Shown piece after piece: positions 55,893 to 62,399 of a stretch of DNA of 64,000 nucleotides. Source of the DNA: a virus; IMG/VR virus record IMGVR_UViG_3300042350_004528, positions 124,001-188,000 of that record. The stretch is one strand, 5' to 3'. Numbering within the stretch: the stretch's first letter is position 1; each line of letters begins with the position of its first letter. The notes beneath the pieces were generated by a model. It saw only the letters and a program-made list of their open reading frames with translations. It was not told where the DNA came from and searched no databases. Position numbers and translations under genes: made by a program.

Positions 55893-56708
55893 ATGAAAAA
55901 CACAGAAACTTACAATGAACTCGTGCAGAAGATGCGCAAATTCTTTCTTGAAAGAGGATTCAAGGAAGTGCCAACACAATCAAGATTATCAATTCTCGCG
56001 GCTTGTGAGAACCCACACTCGGTTAAAACGTTCGAGTATGGTGGTTTGATCTGGCCGTTGCCACAGACTGGACAGATGTGGCTTGAGTATGAGTTGTTAA
56101 AGAATCCAGAATGGAATGGCGTATTTTGCGTATCAACATCGTACAGAGAAGAAAAGAACCCAATCCCAGGAAGGCATGAGCTTATCTTCCCAATGTTTGA
56201 GTTTGAGTCAAAGGGAACCATGGAGGATTTAATCAAAATGGAAGGCGACCTTTTGGCTTATCTTGGATTTGGTGATGAGATGGTTCAAGTTAAATACGAT
56301 GATGTGTGTGAGGAATACGGTGGGGTACCAATTCTTGAGGATGAGCATGAATCCAGAATGTGGAATGAAAAGGGTAATGTTGTTTCATTACAACACTTCC
56401 CAATCAGAACAAATCCATTCTGGAACATGAAACACAATAACGATGGGATTTTCAACAAGGTTGATGTGATTCTTTACGGACAGGAAACAATTGGATCCGC
56501 CGAGAGAAGCTGCGATGTTGAGAAGATGAGAGAAATGTTTTATGCTATTGAGAACGGTGCGTATTGCGCCAAGTTGTTCGAGTTATTCGGAAAAGAAAGG
56601 GTTGAGGCTGAGCTTGAGGAATTCTTGAAGCACAATTTCTTCCCAAGATATGGTGGTGGAATCGGGATGACCAGAATGGCCAGAGCGTATGAGTTATTAA
56701 AGAAATAA
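55893..56708 (+). CDS. Class II aminoacyl-tRNA synthetase-like catalytic core (Asp/Asn type)
   Basis: 271 residues from ATG 55893 (a TTG 30 bases upstream lies in the terminator T-tract and is rejected). Motif 2 is CVSTSYREEKN-PIPGRHELIFPMFEFE, motif 3 GGGIGMTRMARAYELL at the end, and GQETIGSAERSCDVEKM lies between. That is the AspRS/AsnRS-AsnA catalytic fold with no N-terminal OB anticodon-binding domain. Stand-alone cores act as asparagine synthetase A (AsnA), or as amino-acid ligases (PoxA/GenX). Which one is not decided here. Codons (AAG, GAG, TTG) differ from AT-rich neighbours. It ends at a bidirectional terminator. Confidence 0.75.
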   Translation: MKNTETYNELVQKMRKFFLERGFKEVPTQSRLSILAACENPHSVKTFEYGGLIWPLPQTGQMWLEYELLKNPEWNGVFCVSTSYREEKNPIPGRHELIFPMFEFESKGTMEDLIKMEGDLLAYLGFGDEMVQVKYDDVCEEYGGVPILEDEHESRMWNEKGNVVSLQHFPIRTNPFWNMKHNNDGIFNKVDVILYGQETIGSAERSCDVEKMREMFYAIENGAYCAKLFELFGKERVEAELEEFLKHNFFPRYGGGIGMTRMARAYELLKK

Positions 56709-56737
56709 AAAAAGGGGCGAAAGCCCCTTTTTCTTTT
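56707..56737. terminator. Bidirectional terminator
   Basis: AAAAGGGGC-GAAA-GCCCCTTTT between the + aaRS-like gene and the - gene ending at 56743. Confidence 0.9.
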
Positions 56738-56742
56738 TATCT

Positions 56743-57360
56743 TTAATCTTCTCCGCCCCAATCTTTATAATCACCAAATCTTTCGTTGTCTTCATAACCA
56801 GCGTTGTACGCTTCGATTTCTTCTGGTGTTAAATCGGTGATTCTCTCACCTTTGTAAGTTCCTTCTGGATACTTATGTGGGCTCTTGGGTCTTCTGTAAT
56901 ATGAATCGGCGTGACCGCGATCATATGGTGATCCGTGCGAATCATCGTATTTCTCACTTCTACCCTCCTGAAATATTTCAGTTCTTGGTTCATCGTAATG
57001 ATCCAACTTACCTATTGGGTAACGTTCGCCCGTCTCAGCGTTGTATTTAATGATTATCTTACCATCATCACTATCACCTATAAAATAATGTACATTATCA
57101 TCAGCTAAACTATAATATAATGGTCTGTCATAATCGTCAAACTCTCTTTGAACAACTTTTTCACCACTTGCGGATTCGATCGCGGCTTTTTCGAAATCGA
57201 AATCACTTTCCATTTCCTCGCCACCTCTTTCGGAATTATAGTTAAAAATATCATCGGTGTATGCATTTGGATTATCCACCTTTGATAGATCAATTTCTTC
57301 ATTAAGACCCATTATTTTGCGGAGTCTCGCAATTTCTTCATTTAATGTATTCTTTTTCAT
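56743..57360 (-). CDS. Acidic accessory protein with capsid-targeting-like tag
   Basis: 205 residues from ATG 57360; the frame extends 19 codons upstream through the promoter and is rejected. Tag NTLNEEIARLRKIMGLNE-E (4-21), then a strongly acidic body and a C-terminal element DRGHADSYYRRPKSPHKYPE ... LTPEEIEAYNAGYEDNE known from other phage proteins of unknown function. Late-type promoter 19 bases upstream. Candidate packaged protein. Confidence 0.7.
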   Translation of the reverse strand: MKKNTLNEEIARLRKIMGLNEEIDLSKVDNPNAYTDDIFNYNSERGGEEMESDFDFEKAAIESASGEKVVQREFDDYDRPLYYSLADDNVHYFIGDSDDGKIIIKYNAETGERYPIGKLDHYDEPRTEIFQEGRSEKYDDSHGSPYDRGHADSYYRRPKSPHKYPEGTYKGERITDLTPEEIEAYNAGYEDNERFGDYKDWGGED

Positions 57361-57379
57361 AGAAAAAAACAATTTATTG

Positions 57380-57388
57380 ATAAATAGT
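57380..57388 (-). promoter_or_regulatory. Candidate late promoter
   Basis: ACTATTTAT on the minus strand, 19 bases before the start at 57360. A plus-strand AATATTTAT at 57403-57411 lies too near the next + start to be a usual promoter for it. Confidence 0.5.
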
Positions 57389-57415
57389 TTGTCAAATCCA
57401 AAAATATTTATGAAC

Positions 57416-57724
57416 ATGGTAAAACTTTTTGAGAGAATACATATCCCATTGTGGATCGCAAAGGATATGTTCTGGATGTTGGGTCAGGGCGAACTCTCAT
57501 TGGCTTTCGCGATACCAACCATAATATTATCAACAATACTCATAACAGTAAAACAGGGGTCGGAAAGGTGGCTCGAGATGATGATGGCCTTTTGGTTATC
57601 AGCCAATACCTTATGGATGTCCCACGAGCTTTTTCATACGGACACAAAAGAAATTGCATTAACCTGTTTTTTATTTGGCATTTTAACAATTCCAATCTAT
57701 TTATTAAAGATAAAAGAAGAATAA
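57416..57724 (+). CDS. Multi-span small membrane protein
   Basis: About 102 residues from ATG 57416 (57410 also possible). KLFERIHIPLWIAKDMFWML, LAFAIPTIILSTILITVKQG, WLSANTLWMSHELF and ALTCFLFGILTIPIYLL give about three membrane helices. The IHIPLW-KD-FW and AN-WM-HELF patterns are ones I associate with a small Bacteroidota membrane family of unknown function. It lies 8 bases before the fusion gene at 57733. Confidence 0.65.
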   Translation: MVKLFERIHIPLWIAKDMFWMLGQGELSLAFAIPTIILSTILITVKQGSERWLEMMMAFWLSANTLWMSHELFHTDTKEIALTCFLFGILTIPIYLLKIKEE

Positions 57725-57732
57725 AACTAGTT

Positions 57733-59307
57733 ATGAAACTAACTGAGGAAATAAAGAAAATGCAATCCATGATGGGCATTATGTCCGAGGATGTGAAAAT
57801 ATACGCAAACGGTGTTGGATCTGAGGTGTTTAATGATAACGAACATTACGGAAAGGTTGATGATATTAATTTAAATGACACCATAGCAAATGAACCGTTT
57901 AAGGATATGGAATACATGGATAAAAGTTCCAATGTCGATGATATGGTTCAAGCCTTGAAATCTGGTGAAGAGCTGCCACCAATACTTGTTATTCAACACC
58001 CCTTCGACCAATCAAAATATTTGGTTGTCGATGGAAACCATAGAAGATACGCATATGACCGCGCAGGTGCTGATAAGATTCCAGCCGTTGTGATTAAACC
58101 AGAGGATGTTTTGTTAATGCAATCCGATTGGGGTGATCCAGAGGAAAAGGCGATCAGATTATCTGATGTTATATCCGATCCAGAGTTGTTTGCTCGAGAA
58201 AACACAAGAATGTTAATTGACAAGTATTTTGTTAAACCAGACGGATCACATGAGTTCGAATTGAATGAAAATTTATATGAGGAAAAGAAAAAAGCCGATC
58301 GTTGTTTAAGAATAGCGAGAAGAAAATACAGCAAACCATCAGCATATAGATCTGGTGCAATCGTTCAATGCAGAAGAGGAAAGATATGGAGAGGTTTGAA
58401 GGAAGAGGAGATCCAAATGATTGACAACGCACCAGAGGAAATGCAAGGTTTGATCGCCAAGGCTCACGATGCTTTGACGTGGAAGAGGGGTCGAAAAGAA
58501 TATGCTCCAGATTTTAATGAACTTCAAACATGGGTGGATGCTTATTTGGAGACTGACGGTGGAATGCATGAAGCGAAGAAAACCGATTTCTCAAAGGAGA
58601 AAAAGAGCGGACTTCACGGATGGTTTTCAAGAAGAGGTGGTGGCGGAAGCAAAGGATGGGTTGATTGCAACACATGCAGAAAAGTTGACGGAAAGAAAAA
58701 ATGCAAGGCTTGTGGAAGACAAAAGGGTGAGGTGAGAGCCAAGTACCCATCATGCAGACCAACACCAGCATCATGCGGAACACCAGGAAAGGGAAAATCT
58801 TGGGGCAAGACAAAGGAAGAGGGTTACAGCTTGAATGAAGCCAAGGAGATGAAGAGAGTTGCTTTGCTTTTCATTGTGATTGACAACGAAGCGTTGTTGT
58901 TCAAGAGAAGCGAAGACGAAACAACAAATCCAGGAAAATACGGAATGCTTGGTGGTGGAATTGAAAAGAATGAAACGCCAGAGGAAGCAATCGTGAGAGA
59001 GATCAGAGAAGAAGCTGGTGTTGAGTTGAAATCATTCAAACCACTGAAGAAATATATTTACAACAACGAGTGTGAATTAAACGTATTCTACACAAACGAA
59101 TTTCCAATTGATGATGTTGTGCTTGACAAGAACGAACACACATCGTACAAATATTTCACGATGGAACAATTGATAGATATGGATCCAAAGGATATGATTG
59201 GTTCCAACAAAGAAATCGCGAAGGATTACAACGAGATCGCAAACAAGAAAAAGAAATTGGAAGAAGAGATAGAGAGAATAAAAGCTACGATGAAGATTCT
59301 TATTTAA
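57733..59307 (+). CDS. ParB-like / Cys-rich / Nudix fusion with tag
   Basis: 524 residues; an upstream extension in the frame overlaps the membrane-protein gene and is rejected. Tag KLTEEIKKMQSMMGIMSE-D (2-20); ParB-like domain (~60-125) with VVDGNHRRYAYDRAGADKIP; the phage motif ADRCLRIARRKYSKPSAYRS and CRRGKIWRG (188-221); a Cys-rich DUF5872-like region (~290-360) with GLHGWFSRRGG, C312/C315, C324/C327, YPSCRPTPASC; and Nudix hydrolase (~373-490) with box G408-x5-E414-x7-REIREEAGV. Ends in KKKLEEEIERIKATMKILI. ELNE-N (176-179) and SLNE-A (366-370) lie between domains and could be cut by the head protease. The 3' half has G/C-richer codons. Nudix could remove NAD caps, NAD-derived or (p)ppGpp-type nucleotides; substrate unknown. 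Confidence 0.75.
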   Translation: MKLTEEIKKMQSMMGIMSEDVKIYANGVGSEVFNDNEHYGKVDDINLNDTIANEPFKDMEYMDKSSNVDDMVQALKSGEELPPILVIQHPFDQSKYLVVDGNHRRYAYDRAGADKIPAVVIKPEDVLLMQSDWGDPEEKAIRLSDVISDPELFARENTRMLIDKYFVKPDGSHEFELNENLYEEKKKADRCLRIARRKYSKPSAYRSGAIVQCRRGKIWRGLKEEEIQMIDNAPEEMQGLIAKAHDALTWKRGRKEYAPDFNELQTWVDAYLETDGGMHEAKKTDFSKEKKSGLHGWFSRRGGGGSKGWVDCNTCRKVDGKKKCKACGRQKGEVRAKYPSCRPTPASCGTPGKGKSWGKTKEEGYSLNEAKEMKRVALLFIVIDNEALLFKRSEDETTNPGKYGMLGGGIEKNETPEEAIVREIREEAGVELKSFKPLKKYIYNNECELNVFYTNEFPIDDVVLDKNEHTSYKYFTMEQLIDMDPKDMIGSNKEIAKDYNEIANKKKKLEEEIERIKATMKILI

Positions 59308-59378
59308 CCTTCGCAAAGACAAACGCTACCTTCACATTCTGGGCAGCAAGTTCCTGGTTCAACCACGGGTAAAAACAT
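59304..59378 (-). CDS. Possible Cys-rich micropeptide (24 residues)
   Basis: MFLPVVEPGTCCPECEGSVC then LCEG, with C-C-x2-C-x5-C-x-C, could bind a metal ion. It lies after a terminator and converges on the fusion gene, with stop codons overlapping. No clear promoter. Confidence 0.25.
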   Translation of the reverse strand: MFLPVVEPGTCCPECEGSVCLCEG

Positions 59379-59400
59379 TAAAGACAATTTTTATTATAGA

Positions 59401-59425
59401 AAAAAAGGATCGATTAGTTCGATCC
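59401..59425 (-). terminator. Terminator after the gene at 59414-59965
   Basis: Minus strand GGATCGA / TCGATCC around the stop codon followed by seven T. Confidence 0.8.
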
Positions 59426-59965
59426 ATTTTCATTTATATTCTTTTCAACATTCTGTTTCATCCCGCGAACCATTTTAAGAAGACTGGAGTTATCGGTCTT
59501 AACGATGGTTGTCACCTGTGGTTCAGGTTCACGTGGCATTATCATGGCTGATACCTCACCGTCCCCAGAACCAGAACCGCCAGTTTCCATGCGAAGAGTT
59601 CTTTCGAAACGAACTGGTGAGCTGGTTGAGGTTGAAACAACTTTATTATGTGTCTTTTGAGCTTCACTCTCCATATTGGTCAACATCTCAAGAATTTCCT
59701 TCTCACGAGATATGAATCTGTCCGTGCAAACGGTTTGATTGCTGATAACAATATCATTAAGTTCATTCACCCTGTCACTAAGGCTCTTTATCATAACCTT
59801 TTGGTTTTCCACCTTGTGTAATAATTCCTCATTATCTTGGGTAAGACCTTCGATAAGCTTAGGGCCAATTGAGATAATCACAATGGACAAAAGAACAATC
59901 CCAAGAGCAGCAAGACGCTGTTTCATGGAGATCTTTGAGATGATTTCTGAAATATATTTAAACAT
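59414..59965 (-). CDS. Membrane-anchored coiled-coil protein
   Basis: 183 residues. N-terminal amphipathic part, one membrane span at about 19-38 (LAALGIVLLSIVIISIGPKLI), a coiled coil (45-105: NEELLHKVENQKVMIKSLSDRVNEL), then a Ser/Thr/Gly-rich part and a MPREPEPQV linker. Shape is that of an inner-membrane spanin or other lysis accessory, but it stands away from the lysis cassette and has a late-type promoter. Function uncertain. Confidence 0.65.
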   Translation of the reverse strand: MFKYISEIISKISMKQRLAALGIVLLSIVIISIGPKLIEGLTQDNEELLHKVENQKVMIKSLSDRVNELNDIVISNQTVCTDRFISREKEILEMLTNMESEAQKTHNKVVSTSTSSPVRFERTLRMETGGSGSGDGEVSAMIMPREPEPQVTTIVKTDNSSLLKMVRGMKQNVEKNINENGSN

Positions 59966-59983
59966 GTCTCTATTTGTTTAAAT

Positions 59984-59992
59984 ATAAATATT
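59984..59992 (-). promoter_or_regulatory. Candidate late promoter
   Basis: AATATTTAT on the minus strand, 18 bases before the start at 59965. Confidence 0.5.
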
Positions 59993-59995
59993 CGT

Positions 59996-60022
59996 GTTTA
60001 CAGTAAATTGTTTACTGTAAAC
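59996..60022. promoter_or_regulatory. Perfect 12-bp palindrome upstream of a late-type promoter
   Basis: GTTTACAGTAAA-TTG-TTTACTGTAAAC, no T-tract on the minus side, placed where a -35 region or operator would lie for the gene at 59965. Confidence 0.6.
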
Positions 60023-60120
60023 TAAATTAAAAGCAACGGGGGTAAAAATTACCATAATGTGTCACCATCCCCAGGAGGGTGTTCGGAATAAAGGGTTTGT
60101 AAAAATTGTGGGGTTATGAA
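60023..60120. other. Short non-coding stretch
   Basis: Between the palindrome and the stop of the next gene. Holds GGTAATTTTTACC (minus) and no ORF above 20 codons. Confidence 0.5.
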
Positions 60121-60804
60121 TTATATTCCAACGGTTGGTGAGTCCATGTTCTCACTTAAACCATAATGTTTCTCAACCAAAGTTTCAAAGTAATTTAAAA
60201 GTCCTTCTTTACCAATACCACTTTCTTTGGCTTTCGCAATGAAGTCATCAGCACTAGCACCAATTCCACCTTGAATCCAGTCCACATCAGCAGCTGTGAT
60301 TATTTTTTCATTGATTGGTTCCTCACTCATTCTATTTAAAAAACTATTTAATTTTCCATTACTATAAGTTAAACCAAGTTCTTTGGTTAACTTTTCAAGT
60401 ACTCTAACCACTTGAGTTTTATATGGGTCTGAATAAGCTCTAACAAAAGATCCAGAGCCACGATTAAACATGAAACCGTATATTCTTTGATCTATTTGAC
60501 TAATCACATATTTTTTCTTCTCTTCTGGTTCTGTTGGTATTGACCCAGTATATTTTTGGTCTGACTCAACAAAATCGGTTACCAGTTTATTAAAAGCTTC
60601 CACAAATTCTTTTGCTTTTGTTGGATTTTCTTGCCAAGAATCATTACGAGCACTATTATTAATTGATAAACCTTTAATTATTGGTTCCATACGTCCAAAG
60701 CCATCATCAATTATTTTAACGGAATCAACGAACTCGTTTAGATTCTCATTAAGGCCCATCATCTGGCGTATTCTTAAAACTTCTTCATTTAAGGTATTAT
60801 TCAT
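60121..60804 (-). CDS. Accessory protein with capsid-targeting-like tag
   Basis: 227 residues. Tag NTLNEEVLRIRQMMGLNE-N (3-20) is nearly the same as in the protein at 56743. The body is helical (about 55-135 with KAKEFVEAFNKLVTDFVESD, RVLEKLTKELGLTYS) and ends near MDSPTVGI. No catalytic motif recognised. Late-type promoter 21 bases upstream. Candidate packaged protein of unknown activity. Confidence 0.7.
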   Translation of the reverse strand: MNNTLNEEVLRIRQMMGLNENLNEFVDSVKIIDDGFGRMEPIIKGLSINNSARNDSWQENPTKAKEFVEAFNKLVTDFVESDQKYTGSIPTEPEEKKKYVISQIDQRIYGFMFNRGSGSFVRAYSDPYKTQVVRVLEKLTKELGLTYSNGKLNSFLNRMSEEPINEKIITAADVDWIQGGIGASADDFIAKAKESGIGKEGLLNYFETLVEKHYGLSENMDSPTVGI

Positions 60805-60825
60805 GGTAAAATCAATTAATTTACT

Positions 60826-60834
60826 ATAAATATC
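60826..60834 (-). promoter_or_regulatory. Candidate late promoter
   Basis: GATATTTAT on the minus strand, 21 bases before the start at 60804. Confidence 0.55.
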
Positions 60835-60856
60835 TGAAAAATGGATAAAAAAAACA

Positions 60857-60903
60857 CCCCCAGAAATTTTTTGAGAAAACGATTTGAAAATAAAACAAGG
60901 GTC
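60857..60903 (+). repeat. Short direct repeat, copy 1
   Basis: CCCCAGAAATTTTTTGA followed by A-rich DNA, GATT and ...AACAAGGGTC; repeated downstream of the nuclease-like gene at 61520-61564. Confidence 0.75.
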
Positions 60904-60928
60904 ACTTTTTAGTTTATGGTTTTTTTAT

Positions 60929-60936
60929 TACTTTTG
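60929..60936 (+). promoter_or_regulatory. Host-like -7 element of the nuclease-like gene
   Basis: TACTTTTG matches TAnnTTTG; -33 is weak (CTTT at 60905-60908). ATG follows after 4 bases. Confidence 0.5.
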
Positions 60937-60940
60937 TTTT

Positions 60941-61507
60941 ATGATATTACAGAACACAAATACCGAGGATAAACTTTCATATTGCAAGGAAGCATCGGAT
61001 GTACAAGAACCAGCGTTTGTTGAGTTCATAAACGGGTTGAATGGATTGGTTACATTGAAGATTAATCCAGATAAGGAATTTGATCCATACACACACGATT
61101 TGGTTGTGAATGGAGCCCCAGGAGATCTTAAGACACAAGACACACCATTCTTTAAATCTGAGACGCTTTACGATATCGATCCTCAGTGGGCCATCACATA
61201 TAACCATAAGGATTACCTGAGGTACAAGAAGAAGTACACAAGCGTTGGAAAGAACGTTGTATTGTTCTTTGACGTGACAAGAAAGGATGAGGTTAAATAC
61301 GATGTGAAGACATTCCCCATGAGGGCCATCTTTTACACAAAGGCATCAGACATTGAAAAGATGATTGAGAACAAAGAGGTTCCCCTTCATGAGTACCTTA
61401 ACAGAAAGAATGACGACCAGGGAAACGCAAAGAGCAGTTATGTGATCGATGTCAGACGCTTTAACATGATATACTATTCAGGAAAAGGATTCAGGTTGAA
61501 AATCTGA
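60941..61507 (+). CDS. PD-(D/E)XK-like nuclease-fold protein
   Basis: 188 residues from ATG 60941 (an upstream TTG in frame lies before the promoter). DPYTHDLVVNGAPGDLKTQD (about 47-66) gives the H-D-L ... G-D-L-K pattern of PD-(D/E)XK restriction-like enzymes, with Asp and Lys in DLK as metal ligands; VVLFFDVTRKDEVKYDV is a likely later core strand. No DNA-target domain is obvious. Codons are unlike neighbours (AAG, GAC, TTC rich), and the gene lies between two copies of a short repeat, which suggests acquisition as a unit. Fold assignment moderate; function not proven. Confidence 0.5.
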   Translation: MILQNTNTEDKLSYCKEASDVQEPAFVEFINGLNGLVTLKINPDKEFDPYTHDLVVNGAPGDLKTQDTPFFKSETLYDIDPQWAITYNHKDYLRYKKKYTSVGKNVVLFFDVTRKDEVKYDVKTFPMRAIFYTKASDIEKMIENKEVPLHEYLNRKNDDQGNAKSSYVIDVRRFNMIYYSGKGFRLKI

Positions 61508-61791
61508 GAAAAAAAAATTCCCCAGAAATTTTTTGAAAAAATGATTCCCCACAGAACAAGGGTCGATTTTCCAGAAAAAAGTACCCCCAGAAATTTTTTT
61601 CAGAAATACTTCATTTAGATATTTGAGCCCCCCTTTGCCCCCCATAAACGGGGGGTAGGGAGGGGGATACGGGAGGGGGGAGGGTGTACCACCCCCTATA
61701 CTGCTATTTTCTTTTAATGTGCAAGTTTATATAAAACAAAGTTATCCACACTTGTGATGTGGATAACATTATTTGTTTATGTGGTTAAAGG
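61508..61791. other. Origin-like intergenic region
   Basis: 284 bases without a gene. Contents in order: two more copies of the CCCCAGAAATTTTTT repeat (61520 and 61584), C6-TTTG-C6 (61628-61643) facing a G-rich run with six G-tracts of 3-6 (61650-61684), an AT-rich stretch (61695-61740), and GTTATCCACA-CTTGTGA-TGTGGATAAC (61741-61767), which is two exact TTATCCACA DnaA-box consensus sites head to head. Confidence 0.5.
61520..61564 (+). repeat. Short direct repeat, copy 2
   Basis: CCCCAGAAATTTTTTGA ... AACAAGGGTC, matching copy 1 at 60857; a third, shorter copy begins at 61584. Confidence 0.75.
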
Positions 61792-61811
61792 TTATCCGAA
61801 GATAACCTTTT
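61788..61811 (-). terminator. Terminator of the gene at 61792
   Basis: AAAGGTTATC-CGAA-GATAACCTTT over the stop codon; the minus-strand side lacks a long T-tract. Confidence 0.6.
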
Positions 61812-62313
61812 CCCCACACTTGATATTCTCAATACCCTCAACCTTGATAGTACGGATAACAATATCATTATCCAAACCTTGATTGATTGCCTTGCTTGGC
61901 TTTTGTTTGAACTGCTTGATAACCTCAACTTGTTCAGCGTTTGCCTCAACCCCGTCAACGAAGTATTTAAGCGTTTTAGAAGTGTTACAAGCGAACTTTA
62001 AGTACTCACACGATAGGTCGCTTTTCTTTGCTACGATAGAGCCGTTAAAGCCGTCATTTACGGGCGTAAACCAATTTTCTTTGGCTACGAAGTCAGCCTC
62101 TTTACCCTCACGAATACGGGCGTTATTCACCATATTTTGATAGTTAGCGTTTAACAACATATTGTAGTCAACTAACTTGGTGATAACGGCACTACGCAAA
62201 GGGTTGCCCGTCTTTAACATTTTTTGTTCAACCACTGCTAATACTTGGGCGAACTTTGCACTGCCTCCGTCATTGATAAGGCTTGCGATTACTTGTGATT
62301 TTTTGTTTTGCAT
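61792..62313 (-). CDS. Early-type hypothetical protein
   Basis: 173 residues: SQVIASLINDGGSAKFAQVL, then NPLRSAVITKLVDYNMLLNANYQNMVNNARIR and ENWFTPVNDGFNGSIVAKKS, ending with beta strands VRTIKVEGIENIKCGEKVIFG. Looks like a compact soluble protein; family not recognised. Preceded by a host-like promoter and followed by a hairpin. It is the innermost of a run of small minus-strand genes with individual promoters. Confidence 0.7.
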   Translation of the reverse strand: MQNKKSQVIASLINDGGSAKFAQVLAVVEQKMLKTGNPLRSAVITKLVDYNMLLNANYQNMVNNARIREGKEADFVAKENWFTPVNDGFNGSIVAKKSDLSCEYLKFACNTSKTLKYFVDGVEANAEQVEVIKQFKQKPSKAINQGLDNDIVIRTIKVEGIENIKCGEKVIFG

Positions 62314-62338
62314 ATCTGTTTGTTTTGATTTGATGATA

Positions 62339-62370
62339 CAAATGTAGGTGTAATTTTTTTAACCCGCAAA
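62339..62370 (-). promoter_or_regulatory. Host-like promoter of the gene at 62313
   Basis: Minus TTTG (62370-62367)-N20-TACATTTG (62346-62339). Confidence 0.75.
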
Positions 62371-62399
62371 TTTTAACGCAAATTTTTTTATCTTTTTTT

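Noticed and set aside
57403-57411. Plus-strand AATATTTAT as promoter of the membrane-protein gene at 57416
   Set aside because: It ends 4 bases before the ATG (and overlaps the alternative ATG), leaving no room for a normal start point.
57451-57732. 94-codon N-terminal extension of the Nudix fusion
   Set aside because: It is out of frame with a convincing membrane-protein gene on the same DNA, and the tag at 57733 is the natural start.
61628-61684. C-tract/G-tract pairs as a terminator of the nuclease-like gene
   Set aside because: No T-tract follows on either strand, and the G-run is longer than needed for one hairpin; described as part of the origin-like region.
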